Source: Streptomyces globisporus (lineage in GTDB: Bacteria > Actinomycetota > Actinomycetes > Streptomycetales > Streptomycetaceae). From it: a DNA stretch of 64,000 nucleotides. The notes under the pieces are model-generated. The model made no database searches. It saw only the letters and a program-made list of their open reading frames with translations, and was not told where the DNA came from. Made by a program: the position numbers and the translations under genes. Positions 26,307 through 34,810 of the stretch are shown here, piece after piece (position 1 is the stretch's first letter; the number at the start of each line of letters is the position of its first letter). Location: positions 36,778-100,777 of the forward strand of contig BMTG01000018.1 of NCBI GenBank assembly GCA_014649555.1, read 5' to 3'.

Positions 26307-26633
26307 TCAAGCCGCGGGCGGGCGGGTGGAGTGGTGGTACTCGGCGTTGATGCGCCGCGCTTCCTCGAGTTGGTCTTCGAGGATGACGATGCGGCAGGCC
26401 GCCTCGATCGGCGTGCCGGCGTCGACGAGCTCGCGGGCCCGGGCGGCGATGCGGAGCTGATAGCGGGAGTAGCGGCGGTGCCCGCCCGCGGAGCGCAGGG
26501 GTGTGATGAGGCGGGCCTCGCCGATGGCGCGGAGGAATCCCTGGGTGGTGTTGAGCATCTCAGCGGCCCGGCCCATGGTGTAGGCGGGGTAGTCGTCGTC
26601 ATCGAGGCGGCCGAACGAGTCGTCTGCTGTCAT
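26307..26633 (-). CDS. Small MerR-type helix-turn-helix regulator of the csp-linked kind
   Basis: 108 residues: YTMGRAAEMLNTTQGFLRAI, then PLRSAGGHRRYSRYQLRIAA and VILEDQLEEARRINAEY. This is a MerR-like winged helix with a short helix behind it and no effector domain. In many Streptomyces such a gene sits directly after a cold-shock gene; here no csp precedes it, only a 14-bp hairpin and 800 non-coding bases. Start ATG 26633. The role in cold or stress response is inferred from that usual linkage. Confidence 0.8.
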   Translation of the reverse strand: MTADDSFGRLDDDDYPAYTMGRAAEMLNTTQGFLRAIGEARLITPLRSAGGHRRYSRYQLRIAARARELVDAGTPIEAACRIVILEDQLEEARRINAEYHHSTRPPAA

Positions 26634-26662
26634 CTGTACCTTCCTGTGGAACACGCGTCGGA

Positions 26663-26694
26663 GGGGCCCGGGTGCCACTTGGCACCCGGGCCCC
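26663..26694. terminator. Strong hairpin upstream of the MerR-type gene
   Basis: GGGGCCCGGGTGCC-ACTT-GGCACCCGGGCCCC is a perfect 14-bp stem with a 4-base loop, 30 bases before the MerR start. As a terminator it would end transcripts coming from the non-coding region; as an attenuator it would gate the gene. Confidence 0.6.
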
Positions 26695-26921
26695 GAAGGA
26701 ACTGCTACACCATCAGCCGGCCTGGATCGGCTACGTCGGCTCTGTGTTTCCGCATACCTGCCGGGAAGAGACCCTGGGGCTGCGGGGATCGCGGTTGCTT
26801 GACCGGAGACCACCTCACTATCGATGTCCTGCGGTACCCGGGCCCCAAACGTTCACCCGGGCGATCCTGATGGTGCTCAACTCCTCCGTTCTTCCCTCTG
26901 GTACAGCCTACTTCCGCACTT

Positions 26922-26980
26922 CTGGTGGCCTCTCACGGCGCCACTCCGGCAGCTGGCCCCGTCGCCCGTCCTGCATCTGC
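26922..26980. repeat. Dispersed 59-base element, copy 1
   Basis: About 86 percent identical, without gaps, to 32310-32368 (same strand). The best-kept block is CCCCGTCGCCCGTCCTGC. Reading frames differ between the copies, so conservation is not of a shared protein in this orientation. Confidence 0.55.
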
Positions 26981-27459
26981 TCTGGCTGAGAACCCCACTG
27001 CCGAACCTCCCGGTGCGCGCGCCCGCAGCCGACGCCTTCACCGAGGTGCTGCTCTCCTGTACTGCTCGCTGCGTGAACTGCGTACTGCTCACGGCGGCCC
27101 CTGAAAACCGCGGGCCACCCGGTCCGGTCGTCAGTCCCGTCGCCGTCCTGCGAAAACCCTGGCTTCGAAACTCCACTACCGCACCGACCTGCACTTACGG
27201 GTACTGCTCCCCGGCAGTTCATCCCTGCCGGGCCTGCTCGATCTCTCGGCTACGGACAAGACACTAACCCCAGCAACATGCGCATGTCTACTGCTGCCAC
27301 GATAGATTTTCTATGAGGACTGCCAGTGAAGTCCTGCGGTACGCATCACCGGGAAACTGCACCGGAGCATGCCCTCAGGGGTGTGAGCGCAGCCGGAAAC
27401 GGGCAGGCGGGCCAGCACGGCACAAGCGGTGCAACCGATCACAGGTGGGGTGTACGCGC

Positions 27460-27876
27460 ATGAACAGCACGACGATCGCCCTCTCCCGGACGCCCCACGG
27501 ACCGACCACGGTCCGGGGCGACAGCGCGGCCGGTATCAGCCAGGCCCGCCAGGCCGCCCGCGCCTTCACCGACCGCCTCACCCCGGCGCCCTGTCCGGAC
27601 AGGGCGGACACGTTCGTTCTGGTGGTCTCCGAGCTCGTCACCAACGCCCTGCGTCACGGGGGCGGCACCTTCACCCTCCGCCTGAACGCCCACCCCGACG
27701 CCATCGAGGTCGCCGTCGACGACGACGGCCCACAGCTGCCCCGCATGCGCACCCCCGACCGGACCGGCGCCGGCGGGGGCTTCGGCTGGCCCATGGTCAA
27801 CCACCTCGCCCGCACCACCGCGATCACCCGCCGGGCAGCCGGCGGCAAGACCGTCATCGCCCTCCTCCCCCGCTGA
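27460..27876 (+). CDS. ATP-binding (HATPase / RsbW-like) protein
   Basis: 138 residues with a GHKL ATPase fold. N-box VVSELVTNALRHGGG (about 52), G1 box AVDDDGPQLP, and G2 region GGGFGWPMVNHLA. This is the abundant Streptomyces family of RsbW-like anti-sigma kinases or single-domain ATPases. No anti-anti-sigma or sigma gene is adjacent, so the partner is unknown. ATG 27460 is preceded by AGGTGGGG; a longer form from 27313 is unlikely. Confidence 0.85.
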   Translation: MNSTTIALSRTPHGPTTVRGDSAAGISQARQAARAFTDRLTPAPCPDRADTFVLVVSELVTNALRHGGGTFTLRLNAHPDAIEVAVDDDGPQLPRMRTPDRTGAGGGFGWPMVNHLARTTAITRRAAGGKTVIALLPR

Positions 27877-28314
27877 CCCCACCTTCAGCGAAGCCGGGAA
27901 GTGGTTCAGTCACGGCCTCCCGCCCCGTGGAGCAGGTGTCCAGATGCCCGTAGTGAGGACGTTGAGGGCCAGGTGTGCCGAGCGTGAAGCGCCGAGCACT
28001 GCGAACCGCCGCATGTTCACGGTGGCCCGGTGCAGCACGACGAGTGGCAGCGCGGTGTCCAGGTGGGCGTCGTCGACGGCGTCGAGGAGCTGCCGCTTCG
28101 CGGAGGCGGCCGGCGCCTCGACGGCAGCCCGCCGGTTCACGAACCGGCGGTGAACCGTTGCCCGGCCGGACCGGCGGCCGCCGCGATCTGCTTCATGGGT
28201 GCTCGACCGGGTCTTCGGTCGCCAGCGCCTTCCGCGCCAGAACCTCGGCACCGTCCGCGCCGAAACCGGCACCACGGAGAGGTAGCCCGATGGCCGGACA
28301 ATATAATCGGCCTC
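27877..28314. other. Intergenic with possible gene remnant
   Basis: No intact gene. On the minus strand about 28193-28285 reads LRGAGFGADGAEVLARKALA then TEDPVEHP and a stop, with good Streptomyces codon bias. It could be the tail of a lost gene, but the family was not recognised. The right end carries the promoter of the next gene. Confidence 0.3.
28302..28307 (+). promoter_or_regulatory. -10 box TATAAT of a probable leaderless transcript
   Basis: A perfect TATAAT ends 7 bases before ATG 28315, so transcription would start at or within a base or two of the start codon. The -35 region is not conserved, and there is no ribosome site. Confidence 0.5.
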
Positions 28315-28674
28315 ATGTCGAAGCCTGACGCACTGCTTGTCGACGTTGCCGCCCTGGTGGAGTCAGGGCACAGCAACCAGATGCCTCTGACCGTGGTCGC
28401 CGGTGGCGCCGTCATCACGGGCCGGCTGGCACCCGAAGCCGTGTGGAGGCAGCGGGTGTCGGAGGTCCTCGCGGACTCGGCACGCCTGAGCGACTTTTCC
28501 GCCATGTTCACCGCTGCGGCAGCCAAGGACGGGCCGCCCACGCATCTGCACTTCCATGTGGCCCGGATTCTCCAGGGCACGGTGGGTATCCCGGAGACGG
28601 GTGGGATGTACCGGGTGGCGATCGAGGATGTCAGCGCCTGGACCATGGGCGACTTCAGCTACTCCGACCACTGA
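28315..28674 (+). CDS. GvpU-like small protein (tentative)
   Basis: 119 residues. A beta-rich N-terminal half (MPLTVVAGGAVITGRLAPEA) is followed by a helical part, then THLHFHVARILQGTVGIPET and MYRVAIEDVSAWTMGDFSYS. The order of features (hydrophobic strand, G-A-V-I-x-G, a His-x-His-x segment, a final R-x-x-I-x-x-V) resembles the gas-vesicle accessory protein GvpU. No other gas-vesicle gene is in the window, so a structural role in vesicles is doubtful. A TATAAT box just upstream suggests a leaderless mRNA. Confidence 0.6.
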   Translation: MSKPDALLVDVAALVESGHSNQMPLTVVAGGAVITGRLAPEAVWRQRVSEVLADSARLSDFSAMFTAAAAKDGPPTHLHFHVARILQGTVGIPETGGMYRVAIEDVSAWTMGDFSYSDH

Positions 28675-28779
28675 CCCACGGCCGCGCCGGGAAACCTCCG
28701 TACACGGTGGGGGTCCGACCGGCGCACCCGGTCGGACCCCCACCACAGCTCTGCCGACGGCTCGCTCCCGCCTGTCGAT

Positions 28780-29091
28780 TCAGGCTGCCGCAGGGGCCCC
28801 GAGCATCGCGGAAGCCTGCTGCATCGGGGTGCGAACCCGCGTGGGCGCGGCGGCCTGGGGGAGTTCGCGGCAGGTGAAGCCGAGCTGGGTCATGGCCCGC
28901 AGGACTTCTCCCGCGCTGAAGTCGCGGCGGTCCTGTCGGGTGAGGACCTGCCCGACCTGTTTGACGGGGTAGGTGCGTCGGCCGATGATCACGGACTCGC
29001 CGGAAAGCTGCTCGGGCTTGATGCCCTTCATCGATTCCAGGACGCCGCTCCTGGTGAGGTCGAACGGGAAGCGGGCGATGACACAGCGCAT
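28780..29091 (-). CDS. Small conserved Streptomyces protein of the helicase/cold-shock locus (SCO5918-like)
   Basis: 103 residues: MRCVIARFPFDLTRSGVLES, then VIIGRRTYPVKQVGQVLTRQ and DFSAGEVLRAMTQLGFTC. It has no membrane segment or catalytic motif. From memory this is the family named after S. coelicolor SCO5918, encoded beside a DEAD-box helicase and a csp gene, as here. Function unknown; perhaps an RNA- or helicase-associated factor. ATG 29091 with GAGG upstream. It is last in the minus-strand group csp, helicase, CBS, this gene. Confidence 0.75.
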   Translation of the reverse strand: MRCVIARFPFDLTRSGVLESMKGIKPEQLSGESVIIGRRTYPVKQVGQVLTRQDRRDFSAGEVLRAMTQLGFTCRELPQAAAPTRVRTPMQQASAMLGAPAAA

Positions 29092-29147
29092 GATGCCTCA
29101 CAGGGAGAGGGACGGGGAGGGAGTGGTTCCGCCGCGGTCGAGACGGC

Positions 29148-29552
29148 TCAGCGAGCGAGGGCGAGGACGCCCAGGGCGCTGCCGTGTTCGTCGACCACCG
29201 GCAGGGCTTCGACGCGGTTGTGGCGCATCATGTGCCCGGCTTCGACCATGGTGGTCACCGGCGAGGTGAACGGCCCGCGGTCGCCGAAAATGTCCCGCAG
29301 CCGAACCCTGTCCGTGTAGGCGGAGCCGTCACGGGCTGCTGTGAGCTGAGCCTGAGTGACCAGCCCGGTACACAGTCCGCTGTCGTCGCAGACAAGCAGA
29401 TGCCCGGTACGGGCACTGGCCATGACGAACAGGGCCACCTCGATGGTCATGTCGTCACAGACCTGCGGTCCGGCGGTGTCCATGGCGTCTGCCACCGTCC
29501 CACCCTCGGCAGGGGGTTGCGCCGAGCGGGGCTGCATCTGGACCAGCGTCAA
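29148..29552 (-). CDS. CBS-domain protein
   Basis: About 134 residues with a tandem pair of CBS motifs: VADAMDTAGPQVCDDMTIEV with HLLVCDDSGLCTGLVTQAQL, then GPFTSPVTTMVEAGHMMRHN and ALPVVDEHGSALGVLALAR. Such pairs form a Bateman module that binds adenine nucleotides. A TTG at 29552 has a perfect AGGAGG six bases upstream and is the best start; a GTG at 29591 would add 13 residues and ATG 29537 would remove 5. It is encoded 46 bases after the DEAD-box helicase gene, whose partner or energy sensor it may be. Confidence 0.8.
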   Translation of the reverse strand: MTLVQMQPRSAQPPAEGGTVADAMDTAGPQVCDDMTIEVALFVMASARTGHLLVCDDSGLCTGLVTQAQLTAARDGSAYTDRVRLRDIFGDRGPFTSPVTTMVEAGHMMRHNRVEALPVVDEHGSALGVLALAR

Positions 29553-29598
29553 AAGGTGCCTCCTGAAGAGATGGGTCAGCTTCCGGATCACGAAGTTC

Positions 29599-31119
29599 TC
29601 AGGCCGCCGCGTCGAAGGAGGACTGCCGCGCGGTCACGCGCCGGGCCGCCGAGGCGGGGCTGCGCCGGCCGCGTGAAGACGTACTGCGCTGACGCCGCTC
29701 GACCACCGGCGCGGTGATCGTCACAGGAACGCCGGAAGGGGGCTGGGCCCCGGTGATCCGGCTGAGTGCCTCCTCGCCGGAGCGGACCTGGGTGGTCTGG
29801 GGCACGATGCCGGCGGCGGCCATGAGGCGGGTCATGTCGCGGCGCTGGTTGGGGGTGACCAGGGTGACGACGCTGCCGGACTCCCCTGCCCGCGCGGTAC
29901 GGCCGCCGCGGTGGAGGTAGTCCTTGTGGTCGGTCGGCGGGTCGACGTTGACGACGAGGTCGAGGTTGTCGACGTGGATGCCGCGTGCGGCGACGTTCGT
30001 GGCCACGAGCACGGTGACGTGTCCGGTCTTGAACTGGGTCAGGGTCCGGGTGCGCTGGGACTGCGCCTTCCCGCCGTGCAGGGCGGCGGCCCTCACACCA
30101 CTGGCCAGCAGGTGGTCGGTGAGCTTGTCCACGGCCCGCTTGGTGTCCAGAAACATGATCACCCGGCCGTCGCGTGCGGCGATCTCGGTCGTCGCCCGGT
30201 GCTTGTCGGTGCCGTGGACGTGCAGCACGTGGTGCTCCATCGTCGTGACCGCACCGGCGGAGGGATCGACGGAGTGGACGACCGGGTCGGTGAGGTAGCG
30301 GCGGACCAGGCGGTCGACGTTGCGGTCCAGGGTGGCGGAGAACAGCATCCGCTGGCCCTCGGGACGGACCTGGTCCAGAAGCTCGGTGACCTGGGGCATG
30401 AAGCCCATGTCGGCCATCTGATCGGCCTCGTCCAGCACGGTGACCGCGACCTGGTTCAGCTGGCAGTCACCGCGGTCGATGAGGTCCTTGAGCCGGCCCG
30501 GCGTCGCCACGACGACCTCGGCGCCACCGCGCAGCGCGTTGGCCTGCCTCCCGATCGACATCCCGCCGACGACGGTGGCCAGGCGCAGCCTCACCGAGCG
30601 GGCATACGGGGCGAGCGCGTCGGTCACCTGCTGGGCCAGCTCACGCGTCGGCACGAGGACCAGGGCCAGAGGCTGACGGGGCTCGGCACGCTGACCGGCG
30701 GTGCGAGCCAGCAGGGCCAGTCCGAAGGCGAGGGTCTTCCCGGAGCCGGTGCGTCCTCGGCCCAGGGCGTCGCGGCCCGCAAGGGTGTTGGGCAGGGTCG
30801 CCCCCTGGATCGGGAACGGGACGCTCACCCCCTGCGCGGTCAGCGCCGCCAGCAGCTGTGCCGGCATGTCGAGGTCGGCGAACGCATCGACGGCGGGCAG
30901 CGCGGGAGTGACCGTGACCGGCAGGGCGAACTCGCCCTGAACCGCGGCGGGCCGCCGCCCCTGCCCACCCGAGCGGCCCGGGCCGCCGGAACGGCTCGGG
31001 GCGGCGGACCGGGTCGGGGCAGGCGAGTTGAAACGGCTGCCCCTGCCGGTACCCGCACCGGAGTCGACAGAACGGCTGCGGGCACGGGAGGAACGGTTGT
31101 TCGTACGTGTGGGGTTCAT
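29599..31119 (-). CDS. DEAD-box ATP-dependent RNA helicase
   Basis: 506 residues. Ser/Arg/Gly-rich ends flank a helicase core: Q motif, motif I GRTGSGKTLAFGLAL (about 125), Ia PTRELAQQV, Ib TPGRLKDL, II VLDEADQMADMGF, III LFSATLD, V NVAARGIHVDNLDLVV and VI HRGGRTARAGESG. It unwinds RNA secondary structure, often at low temperature. It follows a csp gene, separated by a 16-bp hairpin, and precedes a CBS gene. The basic tails are typical RNA-tethering regions. Confidence 0.95.
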   Translation of the reverse strand: MNPTRTNNRSSRARSRSVDSGAGTGRGSRFNSPAPTRSAAPSRSGGPGRSGGQGRRPAAVQGEFALPVTVTPALPAVDAFADLDMPAQLLAALTAQGVSVPFPIQGATLPNTLAGRDALGRGRTGSGKTLAFGLALLARTAGQRAEPRQPLALVLVPTRELAQQVTDALAPYARSVRLRLATVVGGMSIGRQANALRGGAEVVVATPGRLKDLIDRGDCQLNQVAVTVLDEADQMADMGFMPQVTELLDQVRPEGQRMLFSATLDRNVDRLVRRYLTDPVVHSVDPSAGAVTTMEHHVLHVHGTDKHRATTEIAARDGRVIMFLDTKRAVDKLTDHLLASGVRAAALHGGKAQSQRTRTLTQFKTGHVTVLVATNVAARGIHVDNLDLVVNVDPPTDHKDYLHRGGRTARAGESGSVVTLVTPNQRRDMTRLMAAAGIVPQTTQVRSGEEALSRITGAQPPSGVPVTITAPVVERRQRSTSSRGRRSPASAARRVTARQSSFDAAA

Positions 31120-31386
31120 TCAGAACCTTCCTTGATACGGCGCGTATCAAGGAATTCCCGCAGCGGAAGAACAGCGCGGGGAATCACAAGAACGGGCCGA
31201 ACAGAATGAGAGATTGAATCAGGCCTACGGTTAACCCCAAAGCGGGGCACAGGCCATGAAATGGGTGACGATATGCAGGTGAGGAATCCAGTACGCCTGC
31301 GAGGTGCGGCCGCACAGGAACGGGCAGCCGGAAGACTCCGTGTGCGGAGGTTCTGCCGCAGGGGGCACCGCTCCGGGAGAATGCCC

Positions 31387-31428
31387 GTAGCTGGGGCCCG
31401 CACCCCAAAGGATGCGGGCCCCAGCTAC
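31387..31428. terminator. Terminator/attenuator between csp and helicase genes
   Basis: GTAGCTGGGGCCCGCA pairs over 16 bp with TGCGGGCCCCAGCTAC across a 10-base loop, 17 bases past the csp stop on the minus strand. Partial readthrough would let csp and the helicase share a promoter. Confidence 0.75.
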
Positions 31429-31444
31429 GAAGTGCGTGTCAGCG

Positions 31445-31648
31445 TCAGGCGGGAACGATGTTCTCGGCCGTCGGGCCCTTCTGGCTCGGTGCGATATCGA
31501 AGGTGACCTTCTGGCCTTCGAGCAGCTCACGGAAGCCCTCTGCGGCGATGTTCGAGAAGTGGGCGAACACGTCAGCGCCGCCACCGTCCTGCTCGATGAA
31601 GCCGAAACCCTTGGCCGCGTTGAACCACTTCACAGTGCCTGACGCCAT
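31445..31648 (-). CDS. Cold-shock protein (CspA family)
   Basis: 67 residues: [20 protein letters not shown] with RNP1 KGFGFI, then RNP2 DVFAHFSNI, ending IVPA. It is an RNA chaperone. It differs from the csp at 16.9 kb at many positions, so it is not a recent duplicate. Upstream are about 230 bases of lower-G/C leader. It is first in the csp-helicase-CBS-small protein group. Confidence 0.95.
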   Translation of the reverse strand: MASGTVKWFNAAKGFGFIEQDGGGADVFAHFSNIAAEGFRELLEGQKVTFDIAPSQKGPTAENIVPA

Positions 31649-32417
31649 GTCGTATCTCCTTCGGGGGCGTGTACGTCGGTACCCGTCTTGCACGGATTCC
31701 GCGTCGCCGCGATGATGCCCCGCCCGGAAAGCAACCGGAAAATACCATGAAGCTTCCACTGGCTGAAAATGTCCACGCAGGAGCTTGAAGTTTTGGGAAC
31801 CACAACTGCAACCGAGATCGACAGTAGCATGCCGTAACGGTCCGCGTACGCTGAATAATTCCCCTCTCTTCACTGCGGCAAAAACACTCCCGGCGCGGAA
31901 CGTTGAACCCTCACTCAGCGGCCGTAGATATTGATTCGCCCCGAGCGCAGCGTTGCAGGAAAGCTGATCGCCCTTCACGGCGCGGGATCAGGACAAGAGC
32001 CGGCCGGCGCGTCGCCGACTGCGGTCGCCGGCGGCTGCGGATGCCGGCTCACGCCTCTTCCTCACCTACCGACCGACCCGGCGTTCGTGCTCCTGGGCCG
32101 GAGGAACCATCAGGGCGACCCGCATCACGACGAAGGCGCCGCAGACCCAACCGGAGCCCGCTGGTACAGACATCGGGACTGGTCGCACCGTTGGTCGTCC
32201 CGTCGAGACCGACGGCTGGTCAGTGAGCGGCCAGGAGGATGGCAACGCAGTGCGCGGTGAAGGCCGCCACAGTGAGCGCGTGGAACACCTCGTGGCATAC
32301 CGCGAACTGCTGGTGACCTCTCACAGCGCGACTTCGGCAGTCAGCCCCGTCGCCCGTCCTGCGTCTGCGCACACTGAGCTCCACCCGCCTGGACACGAAG
32401 CGGCGTTCCGAGAGCGG
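31649..32417. other. csp leader region and non-coding DNA
   Basis: The first 230 bases are A/T-richer (TACCATGAAGCTTCCACTGG, TGAAGTTTTGGGAACCACAA) and are probably the csp promoter and leader. The rest, to 32417, has no convincing gene and contains copy 2 of the 59-base dispersed element at 32310-32368. Confidence 0.45.
32310..32368. repeat. Dispersed 59-base element, copy 2
   Basis: Aligned without gaps to 26922-26980, about 86 percent identical. Each copy lies in a long non-coding stretch upstream of a cold-shock-associated gene. Confidence 0.55.
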
Positions 32418-33161
32418 TCACCGTGGGGTATCCACATCGGACAGGAGGAGCCCGTCGAGCCGCTTCATGACATCCACCTGGGCCGGATTGTAAAGATCGC
32501 TGATGGCTTTGCCGATGGTGCGGGCGGTGTGCTGTCGGCCGCGCGGGGCGTCCGAAGCAAGGTCGCTGAGCCCGGGATGGCGGGCCCGTAGACCTTGGAC
32601 GTAAGGCACGAGACGCTCGGCGAGACTCTGGCGGGTCAGTTCGTCTGCATCGGCGGGAAGTTCGTTGAGCTCTAGTGCCACCGGCTGCGGCTCCTGATGG
32701 AGCAAGTCGGCATACGCCTCCATTCCACCGGGGCCGAGGACCGTACCGAGGACGGTGACGAATGAGCGGTCCGGGTCAGGAAGCTCGGCTGTCTTGTCCA
32801 CGGAGGAGAAGCGGAGGGGAAGATCGCTCGCGGCTCGTCCGCGCAGCAAGGCGCCCACCTCCGCACGGGCGTGTTGCAGGCGTTCGATGGTGGCGGCCAG
32901 CTCAGCGTCAAGAGCCCGCAGGTCACGCGGGTCGGGACCCGAATCCGGGTCGTCGTCCATGTCCGCGATCTGGGAGAGGGAGAAGCCCAGGGCGGTGAGG
33001 CGCTTGATCCGGAGGAGCCGGACAAGGTGACCGACGCCGTACTGTTTATAGCCGTTGGAACGGCGCTCCGGCTCCTCGATCAGGCCGATGTCGTGGTAGT
33101 GCCGTACGGCCCTGAGGCTGACGCCGGCCAGCTCCGCCATCTCCCGGGTGCTCCACGCCAT
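32418..33161 (-). CDS. MerR-family transcriptional regulator
   Basis: 247 residues. The N-terminal MerR winged helix (MAWSTREMAELAGVSLRAVR, HDIGLIEEPERRSNGYKQYG, about 1-70) is followed by a dimerisation helix and a 150-residue helical C-terminal domain. That domain has no metal-binding Cys and no GyrI-like fold signature. The effector is therefore probably organic or absent. ATG 33161. No divergent target gene is present, because the upstream 390 bases are empty. Confidence 0.8.
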   Translation of the reverse strand: MAWSTREMAELAGVSLRAVRHYHDIGLIEEPERRSNGYKQYGVGHLVRLLRIKRLTALGFSLSQIADMDDDPDSGPDPRDLRALDAELAATIERLQHARAEVGALLRGRAASDLPLRFSSVDKTAELPDPDRSFVTVLGTVLGPGGMEAYADLLHQEPQPVALELNELPADADELTRQSLAERLVPYVQGLRARHPGLSDLASDAPRGRQHTARTIGKAISDLYNPAQVDVMKRLDGLLLSDVDTPR

Positions 33162-33551
33162 GATCGAAATCTCCCCATCGTCCGGTGCTGCCGACGCGGT
33201 CACGTCGTGGGCCCCATTGAAAACCATGACGCCACGGCAGGCTGGGACAGGCCAGAGCGTACGAGGGTGCCGTCCACCCCCTCTTGGTGATGCCCTTGAG
33301 ACCATCGCGGTTCAGAGTGGCCGCGAATGCCGCAGGGGTATACGACAACCACCGGGGTCCTGCCGCGGGTCAACGGCCAGCTGCACGAACCGTACGGCGG
33401 ACGGAGAGTTCTTCGCCCTCCGCCGACAGGAAGTTCATGGTCCGCCGACGCAATATCATCGCCGAGGCCCTCGGACATACCCATGGCTGCGCTGCTCATC
33501 TTTGCCCCAGTCGAGGACTCCGCGGCTGTCGGCGTGCTCATCTAGTGCTCT
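33162..33551. other. Intergenic, no gene seen
   Basis: About 390 bases with short broken frames on both strands and no recognisable domain. It ends at the left inverted repeat of the IS630 remnant. Confidence 0.4.
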
Positions 33552-34773
33552 GACCGCGAAGGTTCGCCGGGTCGGCGGTTCCAGCGGTTGGATGTCCAGA
33601 GACGTCCGACCCAACCGTTGGGGGGTGTGGTGGCTGAGCCTGCCCGTGTGCGCAGATTGACCGGCCAGGAGGGGCAGAAGCTGCAGCAGATCGTGCGCCG
33701 GGGCAGCACCAGCACGGTGCGACTACCGGCGCGCGATGATGCTGTTGGCCTCGGCCGGCGGAAACCGGGTACCGGTGATCGCGAAGCTGGTTCAGGCTGA
33801 CGAGGACACCGTCCGCGACGTGAGCCACCGGTTCAACGAGATCGGCCTGGCCTGCCTGGCCCCTCGCTGGGCGGGAGACCGTCCCCGCCTGCTCAGTTCT
33901 GACGACGAGGACTTCGTCATTCAGACGGCCACCACCCGCCCGACCAAGCTCGGCCAGCCCTTCACCCGCTGGTCGATCCGTAAATCGCCGCCTACCTGCG
34001 GAAGGAGCACGCCCGTGTGATCCGGATCGGCCGCGAGGCATTACGGTGCCTGCTCGCCCGCCGCGGCATCACCTTCCAGCGCACCAAAACCTGGAAGGAG
34101 TCGCCCGACCCCGAGCCTGACGCCAAGCTGGACCGCATCGAGGAGGTGCTGGAACGCTTCGCGGACCGCGTGTTCGCGTTCGACGAGTTCGGGCCGCTCG
34201 GCATCCGCCCCAACCGCCGAGGCCGACTGGGCTCCCGCCGGTCACCCCGGGCGCCATCCCGCGACCTACCACCGCACCCACGGGGTCCGGTACTTCCACG
34301 GCTGCTATTCCGTCGGCGACGACCGGCTGTGGGGCGTCAACCGCCGCAAGAAGGGTGCAGTGAACACCCTGGCCGCACTGATGTCGATCCGGGCCGCGCG
34401 CCCGGACGGCGCCCCGATCTACGTCATCCTGGACACCTGTCCGCCCACAAGGGCGACAAGATCCGCCGCTGGGCGAAGAAGAACCGCGTCGAGCTGTGCT
34501 TCACCCGACCTACGCCTCCTGGGCCAACCCGATCGAAGCCCATTTCGGGCCACCGCGGCAGTTCACGATCGCCAACTCCAACCACCGCAACCACAGCGTG
34601 CAGACCCGGGCCCTGCACGCTTACCTGCGCTGGCAGAACAACAACACCCGCCACCCCGACATCATCGCGGCGCAGCGTCGCGAACGTGCCCGCGCCCGAA
34701 GCGAGAAGGGCATCCGCTGGGGCGGACGTCCCTTGCCGTCGCAACCTGAACGATCTGACGAACCCATGCGGTC
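33552..34773 (+). mobile_element. Decayed IS630-family insertion sequence
   Basis: Pieces of an IS630 transposase appear in three plus-strand frames. They are ARVRRLTGQEGQKLQQIVRR (33632); VIAKLVQADEDTVRDVSHRF with EIGLACLAPRWAGDRP (33778); IGREALRCLLARRGITFQRT with KTWKESPDPEPDAKLDRIEE (34023); HGVRYFHGCYSVGDDRLWGV (34277); and PTYASWANPIEAHFGPPRQF (34503), the last being the SWxNxIE region. At least three frameshifts make it inactive. Imperfect terminal repeats match: GACCGCGAAGGTTCG at 33552 and, inverted, GACCGCATGGGTTCG ending at 34773. Confidence 0.75.
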
Positions 34774-34810
34774 GCGGCCCGAACGTGCAGCAGAGCACCG
34801 GACAGACGAA

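Larger units (their letters stand above)
26634..27459. other. Long non-coding region upstream of the MerR-type gene
   Basis: About 825 bases. They contain a strong hairpin (26663-26694), a 59-base element shared with 32310-32368, three copies of GTACTGCTC (27059, 27082, 27201), and a lower-G/C zone at 27255-27320 that probably holds the promoter of the ATPase gene at 27460. Minus-strand frames here lack domain similarity. A long leader RNA for the MerR-type gene is possible. Confidence 0.45.

Noticed and set aside
26824-27267. Plus-strand frame of 147 codons over the 59-base element
   Set aside because: Cys/Pro/Leu-rich without a domain, and the frame is not shared by the second copy of the element.
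29911-31209. A 432-codon plus-strand frame opposite the helicase
   Set aside because: Antisense shadow; all DEAD-box motifs are on the minus strand.
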